Below are positions 7,597-14,837 of a DNA stretch of 29,817 bases, in pieces (within the stretch, counting starts at the first letter, position 1; every line of letters begins with the position of its first letter). The stretch is from the NCBI GenBank assembly GCA_023416175.1, contig JAEZIE010000164.1, positions 1-29,817 of the forward strand, written 5' to 3'. The DNA is from Bacillota bacterium. Lineage in GTDB: Bacteria > Bacillota > Clostridia > Christensenellales > CAG-138. The notes beneath the pieces were generated by a model. That model worked only from the letters and a program-made list of their open reading frames with translations, had not been told where the DNA came from and searched no databases. The position numbers and the translations under genes are program-made.

Positions 7597-9384
7597 ATGG
7601 CGCGGTTTAACGAAGCGTGGATGGAAACGTTACTGTCCAAGAACGATATTGTTTCCCTTGTTTCCTCCTATGTCACGCTGCGCGCCAAAGGAAAAAAACT
7701 GTGGGGGCTTTGTCCGTTCCACAACGAAAAGACGCCTTCTTTTTCCGTTTCGCCGGACAAGCAGCTTTACTATTGCTTTGGCTGCGGCGCCGGGGGCGGC
7801 ATTGTGCAGTTTGCCATGGAAATGGAACGGCTTCCTTACGCGGAAGCTATTGCATTCCTTGCGCAGCGCGCCAATATGGAGCTTCCGCAGGAAACGGACG
7901 ATGAGGCTCTGAGACAAGAGCGTGCAAAGAGGGAGCGGCTCTACGCCGCCGCTAAAGTTGCTGCGGAATTTTTTCACAAATGCCTTTTGGCGGAAGAAGG
8001 AGCCTATGCACGTGCATATCTTGCACAAAGGGGTTTGGACGCAGCGATCGTCACCCGTTTTGGCTTAGGGTATGCGCCGGATTCCTGGGACCGACTGATG
8101 AAGCACCTTCTTTCAGAGGGCTTTGCGGAAGCGGAGCTCATTGAAGCGGGATTGCTTGTAAAAAACGCCAAAACAGGCCGCGTGTATGACGCTTACCGCA
8201 ACAGGGTAACATTTCCCATCATAGGCACAAACGCGCGTGTTTTAGGGTTTGGAGCGCGTACAATGGGGAATGATACCCCAAAGTACATTAATACGGGCGA
8301 TACGCCTATCTACAGCAAGCGGCATAACCTTTACGCGCTCAATTTGTTAAAGGGTGCAAAGATTGCCGATATTGTACTGGTTGAGGGCTACATGGATGTG
8401 ATCAGCCTCTATGCCGCAGGAGTGACCAATGCGGTGGCGTCGCTTGGCACCTCGCTTACCCAGCAGCAGGCGCGGCTTATGGCGCGGTACGCCCCCACCA
8501 TCTATATCGCTTATGATGGGGACTCTGCAGGCCAGAACGCTACATTGCGCGGCCTTGACATCCTGGTGGCGGAAGGGCTCAAGGTGCGGGTCATCACCAT
8601 GCCCGAAGGGCTTGATCCGGATGATTTTGCGCGCAAGTACGGCAAAGAGGCGTTTGACAAGCTGCGCGATGAAGCGCTTACGCTCAATGCGTTTAAGCTT
8701 TTGCGCATGGCCGCAGGGTATGATCTTTCTACCGAGGACGGCAGAGAGGAATACGCGCTTGCGGGCTGCCGCTTTATCGCATCGCTTGAGCCGGTGGAGC
8801 GCGAACGTTACTATGCGACGCTCGCGCGCAATACGGGGTTTACGGTGGAAGCGCTTCGCGCACAAGGTGAACGCTCCACATTGGAAAAAAACCACGAACC
8901 CGGGCGCTTGCGTACGCAGAACAGGGCGAGAAGCCGCGTGGAGAATTCGCCAAGGCAGTTGGCAGAACTCTCTCTTTTGCGGGCCATGCTTCAAGGGGAG
9001 CCTGCGGTTGCGGCCGTCCAATCCTGCGGGCTGCCGGAGAACGAAGTATTTACCAACGAGGTTTACCGCTTGGTGGCACAAGAGTTGCTTGCGGCCCACG
9101 CGGAAGGAAGCAAGACAGATATCGCGTTGATGCTGAGTGCATTTACGTCTGAGGAAGCGCAACAGGTTTCTGGTGCGCTGGAGATGGAAGCCGCTATGGC
9201 GGACCCGGAAAAACTGGCAAACGACAGCATACTCCGCATCCGGCTTTTGGATGCGGAAGAAGAGATCAAGGAACTGCGGGCGAAATCCACAGGCGAGGCC
9301 ATATCGCTTGAAGAAAAGCTCGCGCTCACTAGACGGATTGCGGAGCTGGATCACATGCGCAGAAAACTGCGCGTGCAGCAATAG
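7597..9384 (+). CDS. dnaG: DNA primase
   Basis: Makes RNA primers for chromosome replication at the fork, with the replicative helicase. 595 aa is a normal length. The N-terminal CHC2 zinc finger has C39, H42, C60 and C63 (CPFHNEKTPSF ... YYCFGCG). The catalytic core includes FGAR (218-221) and the TOPRIM domain with E263 in LVEGYMDV and D307/D309 in AYDGDSAG. The C-terminal part (about 440-595) is charged and helical, as expected for the helicase-binding domain. GGAAGGGGG precedes the ATG. The gap from dgt is about 100 bases with no terminator visible, and the gap to rpoD is 27 bases, so the three are likely co-transcribed. Confidence 0.97.
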   Translation: MARFNEAWMETLLSKNDIVSLVSSYVTLRAKGKKLWGLCPFHNEKTPSFSVSPDKQLYYCFGCGAGGGIVQFAMEMERLPYAEAIAFLAQRANMELPQETDDEALRQERAKRERLYAAAKVAAEFFHKCLLAEEGAYARAYLAQRGLDAAIVTRFGLGYAPDSWDRLMKHLLSEGFAEAELIEAGLLVKNAKTGRVYDAYRNRVTFPIIGTNARVLGFGARTMGNDTPKYINTGDTPIYSKRHNLYALNLLKGAKIADIVLVEGYMDVISLYAAGVTNAVASLGTSLTQQQARLMARYAPTIYIAYDGDSAGQNATLRGLDILVAEGLKVRVITMPEGLDPDDFARKYGKEAFDKLRDEALTLNAFKLLRMAAGYDLSTEDGREEYALAGCRFIASLEPVERERYYATLARNTGFTVEALRAQGERSTLEKNHEPGRLRTQNRARSRVENSPRQLAELSLLRAMLQGEPAVAAVQSCGLPENEVFTNEVYRLVAQELLAAHAEGSKTDIALMLSAFTSEEAQQVSGALEMEAAMADPEKLANDSILRIRLLDAEEEIKELRAKSTGEAISLEEKLALTRRIAELDHMRRKLRVQQ

Positions 9385-9411
9385 AATAAGGGAAGAAGGA
9401 GGGGACATTCT

Positions 9412-10491
9412 TTGGAAAACAAAGAACCCCGCATGAAAAAAATCAACGATCTGTTGGAAAAGGGCAAATCCAAGGGCGTCCTGACGTACAAGGAAATCAT
9501 GGACGCGCTGGAAGAGCAGGAAATGGATCAGGAACAGGTCGAAGGAGTTTATGACCGGATCGAGGCGCTCAACATCGACGTCGTGGAGGATGTGGAGCTT
9601 CCTGCGGATATCAATGAGGAGATCGCATCCATCGAAACCGAGCTTGCGGTATCCGAGGGCCTCAACATTGACGACCCGGTACGCATGTACCTCAAGGAAA
9701 TTGGCAAGGTTCCGCTTTTGACCGCCGCGGAGGAAGTCGAAATCGCCCAGCGCATGGCAGAGGGAGATCAGGACGCGAAGCAGCAGCTTGCGGAGGCGAA
9801 CCTGAGACTGGTGGTTTCCATTGCAAAACGGTATGTCGGGCGCGGCATGCTGTTTCTAGACCTCATTCAAGAAGGCAACCTTGGCTTAATCAAAGCCGTG
9901 GAGAAATTTGATTATCGCAAGGGCTATAAATTCTCCACCTACGCCACCTGGTGGATCAGGCAGGCGATCACAAGGGCCATTGCCGACCAGGCACGTACCA
10001 TCCGTATCCCCGTCCACATGGTGGAAACAATCAACAAGCTTATCCGCGTCAACCGCCAGCTGCTGCAGGAATACGGACGCGACCCAAGGCCCGATGAGAT
10101 TGCAAAGGAAATGGGTATTACGGAGGAAAAGGTACGCGAGATCATCAAAATTGCGCAGGAGCCGGTATCACTAGAAACCCCTATCGGCGAGGAAGAGGAC
10201 AGCCATCTGGGAGACTTTATCCCGGATGACGACGCGCCGGCACCTGCAGAAGTGGTCGCAGGCACTCTATTAAAAGAGCAGCTGATGGACGTATTGGATA
10301 CGCTCACCACCCGCGAAGAAAAGGTACTGCGCCTCCGCTTTGGGCTGGACGACGGCAAGGCAAGGACGCTTGAGGAAGTCGGCCGCGAGTTCGCTGTGAC
10401 CAGGGAACGCATCCGCCAGATTGAAGCAAAGGCATTAAGAAAACTCCGGCACCCCAGCCGCAGCAAAAAGCTGAAGGATTTTCTGGAATAG
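9412..10491 (+). CDS. rpoD: Primary sigma factor RpoD/SigA
   Basis: Housekeeping RNA polymerase sigma-70 factor, 359 aa, a short Firmicute-type form. It has a small region 1.1 (about 8-60) and region 1.2 (DPVRMYLKEIG, 88-98). Region 2 (130-200) contains the -10 recognition helix segment YATWWIRQAITRA. Region 3 spans about 205-285. Region 4 (about 297-350) ends in the -35 helix-turn-helix VTRERIRQIEAKALRKL. The start is TTG at 9412, supported by AAGGAGGGG about 8 bases upstream; Met8 is a poorer alternative. It is the last gene of the dgt-dnaG-rpoD run and is followed by two terminators. It would read the TTGACA/TATAAT-type promoters noted elsewhere in this window. Confidence 0.97.
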   Translation: MENKEPRMKKINDLLEKGKSKGVLTYKEIMDALEEQEMDQEQVEGVYDRIEALNIDVVEDVELPADINEEIASIETELAVSEGLNIDDPVRMYLKEIGKVPLLTAAEEVEIAQRMAEGDQDAKQQLAEANLRLVVSIAKRYVGRGMLFLDLIQEGNLGLIKAVEKFDYRKGYKFSTYATWWIRQAITRAIADQARTIRIPVHMVETINKLIRVNRQLLQEYGRDPRPDEIAKEMGITEEKVREIIKIAQEPVSLETPIGEEEDSHLGDFIPDDDAPAPAEVVAGTLLKEQLMDVLDTLTTREEKVLRLRFGLDDGKARTLEEVGREFAVTRERIRQIEAKALRKLRHPSRSKKLKDFLE

Positions 10492-10502
10492 ACAGATGGA
10501 AT

Positions 10503-10540
10503 AAAGCTGCACGGGCATTTGCCTGCGCAGCTTTTTTTTT
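10503..10540 (+). terminator. Strong intrinsic terminator after rpoD
   Basis: The stem AAAGCTGC...GCAGCTTT has an inner GGCA/TGCC pairing and is followed by an uninterrupted run of about nine T residues. Confidence 0.93.
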
Positions 10541-10546
10541 CTAGGA

Positions 10547-10567
10547 GAGCCGATAGGCTCTTTTTTT
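10547..10567 (+). terminator. Second, tandem terminator after rpoD
   Basis: The short stem GAGCC/GGCTC has a GATA loop and is followed by seven T residues, a few bases after the first terminator. Tandem terminators here would shield the convergent methyltransferase gene from rpoD read-through. Confidence 0.75.
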
Positions 10568-10594
10568 ATTTATTAGGCGTAATACTTTTTATAG

Positions 10595-11797
10595 CTATAT
10601 ATCCAGCGACCAAAATCCCTGCCGACCTTCCGCGTCCACCGTTTGCAGCACGGGCAAACCAAAGCCTCCGTGCATGGACAGCGTGAGCGGAAGCGTAGGC
10701 GTATAGGTGGAAGCGGCGGGGTGAAATATGCCGTTTATCACTTGACCAAGCGCACAATACACGAGCGGGGATGAGTTAGTCTCCTCATATTCATCTACCA
10801 TGCATATAAGACCATCCTCGCGTGCCGTACAGGATGCGGCAACGGTGGCCTGCGGAGCGGATGCAGGGAAGAAGACGTCCAAAGGCTGCGCTGGTTCCAG
10901 CAGATTGACCGGGTTATAAAGCGAAGTCAGCCGTTTGCGCAGTGCGTACAGGGCAAAGGGCGAGCTATCGCACACAAGAAACCTGCGGTGCATCTGGGCT
11001 GCCACTGCCGCCGTGGTACCGCTGCCGGAAAACAGATCGGCCACCATATCACCCGGCCGGGAGGAAACGGCGAGTATGCGTTTTAAGAGCGCTTCCGGCT
11101 TTTGAGTCGCGTAGCCGTTGCGTTCCGGGTCGCGCTGGTGCAGGTGCTCAATATCCGTCCAGACGTCGCTCGGGTACACAAGCGTATCCTCATGGTATTG
11201 GTACAGTTTGCCGCCTGAGCGGATGGAATAAGTGACACGCCCTTTTTCGTCAATACTGCGCTTCATATGGTTGCGCCGTTCCGGTCCGCGGGGGATACCC
11301 GCCTCCTCTATATTAAAATAGCTGTTGCGTGATTTGCGGTAAAATAAGATGGTATCGTGCTTACGGGAAAAGTGGCGGGTGCTGCGCCCGCCGGAGCGAT
11401 ACATCCAGATGATCTCGTTCATGAAGTTCTTTTCGCCAAATATCTCATCCAGCATCAATTTCAGCGGGGCCGCCATACGGTAATCCACATGCAAGTAGAG
11501 GGAGCCCGTTGCGTTTAAAAGGTCCCTGCATCCTGTGAGGATGGGTTTCATGAATTGAAGATACTTTTCCCCGGTCAGCACATCCGAATAGGCCGGCCGC
11601 TCTATGTTTGCGCGCCCGATCTGCATACGAAAAAGGTCCCCGGTGCCAAATGGCGGATCCAGATAGATCAGCTGAACGGCGCCTTGGTGGCTCTTTATAA
11701 GCTGTGCCAATAATTCCTCCGAACGGCCTAAGTGAAACTCCCCCGGTCCGCCGCTTGGGTGCTGCTCGCCGGTTACCTCAATGTTGTTTACCATCAT
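10595..11797 (-). CDS. Solitary DNA methyltransferase (N4-cytosine/N6-adenine, beta class)
   Basis: 400-aa site-specific DNA amino-methyltransferase that would transfer a methyl group from SAM to an exocyclic amino group. Catalytic motif IV reads YLDPPFGTGD (DPPF 47-50) and precedes TQKPEALLKR (231-240, motif X-like) and the SAM-binding motif I LFSGSGTTAAV (FSGSGTT 256-262). That order defines the beta class. About 110 residues after the SAM domain (290-400) match nothing I recognise. The start is the ATG at 11797, chosen because AGGAAAGGA (11805-11813) lies 7 bases upstream; the frame runs open further but without such a site. No restriction endonuclease or specificity gene is adjacent, so it looks solitary and possibly regulatory. 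It follows a GntR regulator 71 bases upstream across a hairpin. The target site and base cannot be predicted. Confidence 0.9.
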   Translation of the reverse strand: MMVNNIEVTGEQHPSGGPGEFHLGRSEELLAQLIKSHQGAVQLIYLDPPFGTGDLFRMQIGRANIERPAYSDVLTGEKYLQFMKPILTGCRDLLNATGSLYLHVDYRMAAPLKLMLDEIFGEKNFMNEIIWMYRSGGRSTRHFSRKHDTILFYRKSRNSYFNIEEAGIPRGPERRNHMKRSIDEKGRVTYSIRSGGKLYQYHEDTLVYPSDVWTDIEHLHQRDPERNGYATQKPEALLKRILAVSSRPGDMVADLFSGSGTTAAVAAQMHRRFLVCDSSPFALYALRKRLTSLYNPVNLLEPAQPLDVFFPASAPQATVAASCTAREDGLICMVDEYEETNSSPLVYCALGQVINGIFHPAASTYTPTLPLTLSMHGGFGLPVLQTVDAEGRQGFWSLDI

Positions 11798-11835
11798 AGC
11801 ACCGTCCTTTCCTGAATCTGTAGCTACTTTCCCCA

Positions 11836-11861
11836 AAAATGAAAATGCGGGCATCGCCCGC
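11836..11861 (-). terminator. Hairpin between gntR and the methyltransferase gene (attenuating terminator?)
   Basis: On the minus strand GCGGGC-GAT-GCCCGC (11847-11861) is followed by ATTTTCATTTTT. The tract is T-rich but interrupted, so partial termination is plausible. No room is left for a separate promoter before the methyltransferase ribosome binding site, so that gene would depend on read-through. Confidence 0.6.
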
Positions 11862-11868
11862 AAATTCC

Positions 11869-12525
11869 TCATTCTCCTGCCGTGTAGGAATGCGCGGCGG
11901 TAAGAATGTGCTGTTCCATACAGAGCTTTGCGCGCTCCGCATCGCGCTCGCAAAGCGCCGCGTAGATCTCCTTATGCTCATCAAGGGATTTTGGCGTGCG
12001 CCCCGGGGACATCAAAGAGCTTTTTCTCGCGTGCTGTGCGTTCTGGTGCAGGGAAACGAGTATGTGCCGAAGCGTACGGGAATTGCTTGCGCTGAATATA
12101 ATCTCATGGAACTCGGATTCAAGGCGCGCAAGGTTTACCGAATCGTTGCGGCGGGTGTAGAGCTCCATCAGCTCTACGAGCTCCCCAAGCTGGTCCAATT
12201 GCTGCTGGCGGATGCGCTGTGCCGCCCAAAACGCCGCTAAGCCCTCTAATTGGAGCCGTATGGTATAAATATCGTTGATATCCTCCTGAGAAATACCCTT
12301 TACAATGACGCCCCGGTTGGGGATGGCTTCTGCGAGATCTTCGAGTTCAAGCTGCTTGAGCGCTTCCCGTATGGGGGTACGGCTTACGCCGAGCTCTTCG
12401 GCGAGCTTTGTTTCCACCAAGTAATCCCCAGACTGGTAACGGCCCTCAATGATGCCGTCACGAATATATTTGAATACCTTTGTGCTAAGCGAAAGGTGAT
12501 CACGCGTATCAAAAATATTAGACAT
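11869..12525 (-). CDS. GntR-family transcriptional regulator, FadR/FCD subfamily
   Basis: 218-aa DNA-binding regulator. The N-terminal winged helix-turn-helix (about 12-78) contains LAEELGVSRTPIREALKQLE, the GntR signature. The C-terminal FCD ligand domain (about 85-210) keeps the His ligands typical of metal-containing FCD proteins (SEFHEII, DEHKEIY, MEQHI), with Glu where Asp is common two turns before the first His. Such proteins usually respond to a carboxylic acid or sugar acid. No catabolic genes are adjacent, so the ligand is unknown. GGAGAGG precedes the ATG. It lies divergent from spoIIIAA and upstream of a DNA methyltransferase gene. Its promoter region contains a strong Spo0A-box match, suggesting control at sporulation onset (inference). 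Confidence 0.9.
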   Translation of the reverse strand: MSNIFDTRDHLSLSTKVFKYIRDGIIEGRYQSGDYLVETKLAEELGVSRTPIREALKQLELEDLAEAIPNRGVIVKGISQEDINDIYTIRLQLEGLAAFWAAQRIRQQQLDQLGELVELMELYTRRNDSVNLARLESEFHEIIFSASNSRTLRHILVSLHQNAQHARKSSLMSPGRTPKSLDEHKEIYAALCERDAERAKLCMEQHILTAAHSYTAGE

Positions 12526-12586
12526 TTATGCCTCTCCAAACGACAAAAATGAAAAGCACATACGGCATTGTTAAGATTTGCTTTCC

Positions 12587-12615
12587 TTATAAAGTGTACC
12601 TGATCTTTTCGACAA
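12587..12615 (-). promoter_or_regulatory. Sigma-A-like promoter for the gntR-methyltransferase unit
   Basis: On the minus strand TTGTCG (12610-12615) and TTATAA (12587-12592) are spaced by 17 bases. The match is moderate: four of six bases at -35. The -35 coincides with the 0A box described separately. Confidence 0.5.
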
Positions 12616-12618
12616 AAA
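12604..12618 (-). promoter_or_regulatory. Putative Spo0A-binding site (0A box)
   Basis: The minus strand reads TTTTTGTCGAAAAGA and contains the full core TGTCGAA (12608-12614) with the A/T flanks typical of high-affinity boxes. It overlaps the -35 of the gntR promoter, as 0A boxes do at promoters activated or repressed by Spo0A. A weaker copy, TGTCGTT (12539-12545, five of seven), lies about 70 bases downstream near the gntR start. spo0A itself is in this window. Confidence 0.5.
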
Positions 12619-12674
12619 CAAGGAAAACATGTAAACGCCCTTATATATGGCTGTCGTCTGGTGGTGAGAAAAAA

Positions 12675-12706
12675 CCATTCTGAAACGGTATGCGCATACA
12701 TACACT
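12675..12706 (+). promoter_or_regulatory. Sigma-E-like promoter and palindrome upstream of spoIIIAA
   Basis: CATACATACACT (12695-12706) contains two overlapping matches to the sigma-E -10 CATACAHT (7/8 and 8/8). The best -35 candidate, CCATTCT (12675-12681) at 13 bases, is only fair (4/7). spoIIIA operons are sigma-E dependent in Bacillus. The perfect 12-bp palindrome GTATGCGCATAC (12688-12699) overlaps this -10 and could be an operator, for example for the divergent GntR regulator. Confidence 0.45.
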
Positions 12707-12731
12707 TTGACCAAAGGGGGACATGCTGCAA

Positions 12732-13712
12732 ATGGAAAACAAAGCAAGATACATTAAGGAAAACTGGAAGGCTTCACTATTGCCTCTCTTTCCCACAAGG
12801 CTGCAGCAGGAGCTGCAAAAAGTCGACGATACGCTGCCGATTGAGGAAATCCGCATTCGCGCCGGGCAACCGCTCCAGCTTTGCTGCAGCGGCTATGAGC
12901 GTTTGCTGCAGGCCGTGCCCGGCGTTTCGGATTGCGCCGCCATACTCGAACGCGCCTGCGAGCATTCCATATATGCCTGGGAAGAGGAACTCAAAAATGG
13001 CTTTATTACACTGCCCGGCGGCTACCGCATGGGGTTATGCGGAAAAGCGGTATTAAAGCAGGGGCAGACGGTCGCGCAGACTGACATCACTTCGCTCAAT
13101 ATCCGAATTGCTCGCGCCTGTCAGGGCGCTGCGGATGGGGTGATACCGCTTTTGCTGCGGCGGGACGGAACGCCGTACGCTACACTCATTATTTCACCAC
13201 CGGGCTGCGGAAAAACGACGCTATTGCGCGATATTGTCCGCCAACTTTCCGCAGGTCTCAATGGCGCTATCCCGCAGCGCGTCTGTGTTGTAGATGAACG
13301 AATGGAGCTTGCGGGCGCGGTACGCGGGCTGGCGCAACTTGCCTTGGGACCCAGGACGGATGTGCTCTCCGGATTTCCAAAGTCGGAAGGGATACGTCTT
13401 GCTGTTCGGGTGCTTTCCCCGGAGGTCATCGTAACGGATGAATTGGGAACCAAGGCGGAAGCGGACGCCGTACAGGAGGCGGCCTATTGCGGGGTAGTCA
13501 CCATAGCGAGCGCCCATGTCAGGGATATCGCTTCCTTATCCAAGCGGCGGGCGCTGATGGAGCTAATCGAAAGCGGCGTGTTTGAACGCGTGGTGCTTTT
13601 AGGGCGGGAAGAGGGGCGCGTTGGCTGCGTAACGGGAATATGGGACGGCACGCTAAAAGCACTGCCGTTACAGGGGAGGGGAAAGGTATGCTCCATGCAA
13701 TCGCCATGCTGA
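12732..13712 (+). CDS. spoIIIAA: Stage III sporulation protein AA (ATPase)
   Basis: Mother-cell secretion-type ATPase of the SpoIIIA-SpoIIQ channel that supports the engulfed forespore. 326 aa from the ATG at 12732. The ATG at 12723 adds only three residues but leaves just 2 bases after the AAAGGGGG site, so the later ATG is preferred. Walker A is ISPPGCGKTTLLRD (P-loop near residues 156-163) and a Walker B-like VVDERMEL follows. The C-terminal half carries VIVTDELGTKAEADAV, as in the family. It is the first gene of an eight-gene operon and overlaps spoIIIAB by 25 bases. Sigma-E control is likely from the promoter match upstream. The length is normal. Confidence 0.95.
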   Translation: MENKARYIKENWKASLLPLFPTRLQQELQKVDDTLPIEEIRIRAGQPLQLCCSGYERLLQAVPGVSDCAAILERACEHSIYAWEEELKNGFITLPGGYRMGLCGKAVLKQGQTVAQTDITSLNIRIARACQGAADGVIPLLLRRDGTPYATLIISPPGCGKTTLLRDIVRQLSAGLNGAIPQRVCVVDERMELAGAVRGLAQLALGPRTDVLSGFPKSEGIRLAVRVLSPEVIVTDELGTKAEADAVQEAAYCGVVTIASAHVRDIASLSKRRALMELIESGVFERVVLLGREEGRVGCVTGIWDGTLKALPLQGRGKVCSMQSPC

Positions 13713-14203
13713 GCGTGTTTGCGGGCTGTGCCTTTATCGGCATCCGTGCCTCCTCCGCCCTGCGCCTGAGAAAGGATACGTTGCGCTTGCTGGCGGATGC
13801 GCTACATCGGCTTTCCATGTGGATGGAGTACACTGCGCAGCCGCTTCGAACGCTTGCGCGTAAGGCAAAGACGGAAGAAACTGCGGTGTTTTTTGATGCT
13901 TTTGCAAGCTACCTTAAGACCGATGAAGATGTGCCTACAGCCTGGAAGCGGGCGATGGAAGATGCCCGCGCAAAGGATGCTGGGTTTGCATCGCTAAAAG
14001 AAGGGGAGCTTTCCATATTGGAGGAATACGCACAAACCTTGGGCGGTAGCGACCGTGAAACCCAGTCCAAAAACGCGACGCTCGCGCAGCAGCGCCTGGG
14101 AGCGGTACTCAAGGAGGCGGAAAGTATTTACCTAAGCAAAGGACGTATGTACCGATCGGTGGGCATATTGAGTGGGATCGCCGTTGCGATTTTACTGTGG
14201 TAG
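13688..14203 (+). CDS. spoIIIAB: Stage III sporulation protein AB
   Basis: 171-aa membrane protein of the SpoIIIA complex, related in fold to GspF-type inner-membrane platform proteins. It has an N-terminal hydrophobic segment (1-20), a long helical soluble middle, and a C-terminal hydrophobic segment (SVGILSGIAVAILLW). The ATG at 13688 follows GGGGAGGGGAAAGGT. An in-frame GTG at 13640 would add 16 charged residues ahead of the membrane segment and is rejected. It overlaps the 3' end of spoIIIAA, indicating coupling. The size and the RAS/RLRKDTLR pattern fit the family. Confidence 0.93.
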   Translation: MLHAIAMLSVFAGCAFIGIRASSALRLRKDTLRLLADALHRLSMWMEYTAQPLRTLARKAKTEETAVFFDAFASYLKTDEDVPTAWKRAMEDARAKDAGFASLKEGELSILEEYAQTLGGSDRETQSKNATLAQQRLGAVLKEAESIYLSKGRMYRSVGILSGIAVAILLW

Positions 14204-14220
14204 CGGAAGAGGGGAATACG

Positions 14221-14418
14221 ATGAGTATCGATATACTGTTTAAAATCGCAGGCGTAGGTATTTTGGTTGCGGTGATTGCTCAGCTTTTAAAACAGAGCGG
14301 GCGGGATGAAATGGCCACGATCGCGGCGATTGTCGGTTTGATCATCGGCTTGTTGATGATGCTGGATATGATTGGCAATCTGTTTGAAAGCGTACGGCAG
14401 GTATTCCAGCTTTACTAG
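14221..14418 (+). CDS. spoIIIAC: Stage III sporulation protein AC
   Basis: 65-aa protein with two transmembrane helices, the usual size for SpoIIIAC, a small membrane component of the mother-cell channel complex. The conserved KIAGVGI...LKQSGRDE...IAAIVGL pattern is present. The ATG at 14221 follows AGAGGGG. A start at 14197 within the end of spoIIIAB is less likely, as it would add eight polar residues. It lies 17 bases after spoIIIAB and 20 before spoIIIAD. Confidence 0.94.
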   Translation: MSIDILFKIAGVGILVAVIAQLLKQSGRDEMATIAAIVGLIIGLLMMLDMIGNLFESVRQVFQLY

Positions 14419-14438
14419 TCTTTACGAAGGAGGGACAT

Positions 14439-14837
14439 ATGGCAATATTCAATATCGCCATATTCGCGCTGATTGCGGCATCCGTCATTGTATTGATACG
14501 CGCATACCGGCCGGAAATGGCAATGCAGGTCGGCATTGTGTCGGGGCTGATGCTCCTCATTTATATTGTGCTGCAAACGAGCGGCATATTGGAAAGTATC
14601 ATGGCGATAACCGAGCGGTACGGCATAGATACCGCGTACATCGGTCTGTTGATCAAGATCATCGGTATCGCGTACATTGCACAGTTTGCGGGGGAGATCT
14701 GCAAGGATGCGGGAGAATCGGCACTCGCCTCCAAAGTGGAGCTGGGAGGGCGCGTCATGATACTTGCCGCGGCGCTCCCGGCGGCGCTTTCGCTGCTGGA
14801 TATGGTGGCATCCTTAATTCCGGCTGGTGGCACATGA
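14439..14837 (+). CDS. spoIIIAD: Stage III sporulation protein AD
   Basis: 132-aa polytopic membrane protein of the SpoIIIA channel complex. Hydrophobic helices lie at about 1-22, 28-50, 65-85 and 105-130. Family hallmarks include the YIGLLIKIIGIAYIAQFA and CKDAGESALASKVELGGR segments. GAAGGAGGG precedes the ATG. The stop overlaps the spoIIIAE ATG (ATGA), so the two are translationally coupled. Confidence 0.95.
   Translation: MAIFNIAIFALIAASVIVLIRAYRPEMAMQVGIVSGLMLLIYIVLQTSGILESIMAITERYGIDTAYIGLLIKIIGIAYIAQFAGEICKDAGESALASKVELGGRVMILAAALPAALSLLDMVASLIPAGGT

Noticed and set aside
8347..9408. Long open frame (353 codons) antisense to dnaG
   Set aside because: It lies wholly within dnaG, whose product has all family motifs. 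The antisense product is Arg/His/Leu-rich without recognisable domains, a typical shadow of GC-rich codons.
14372..14833. N-terminal extension of spoIIIAE back to 14372
   Set aside because: It runs through spoIIIAD in another frame. The ATG at 14834 gives a proper signal-like segment and overlaps the spoIIIAD stop.
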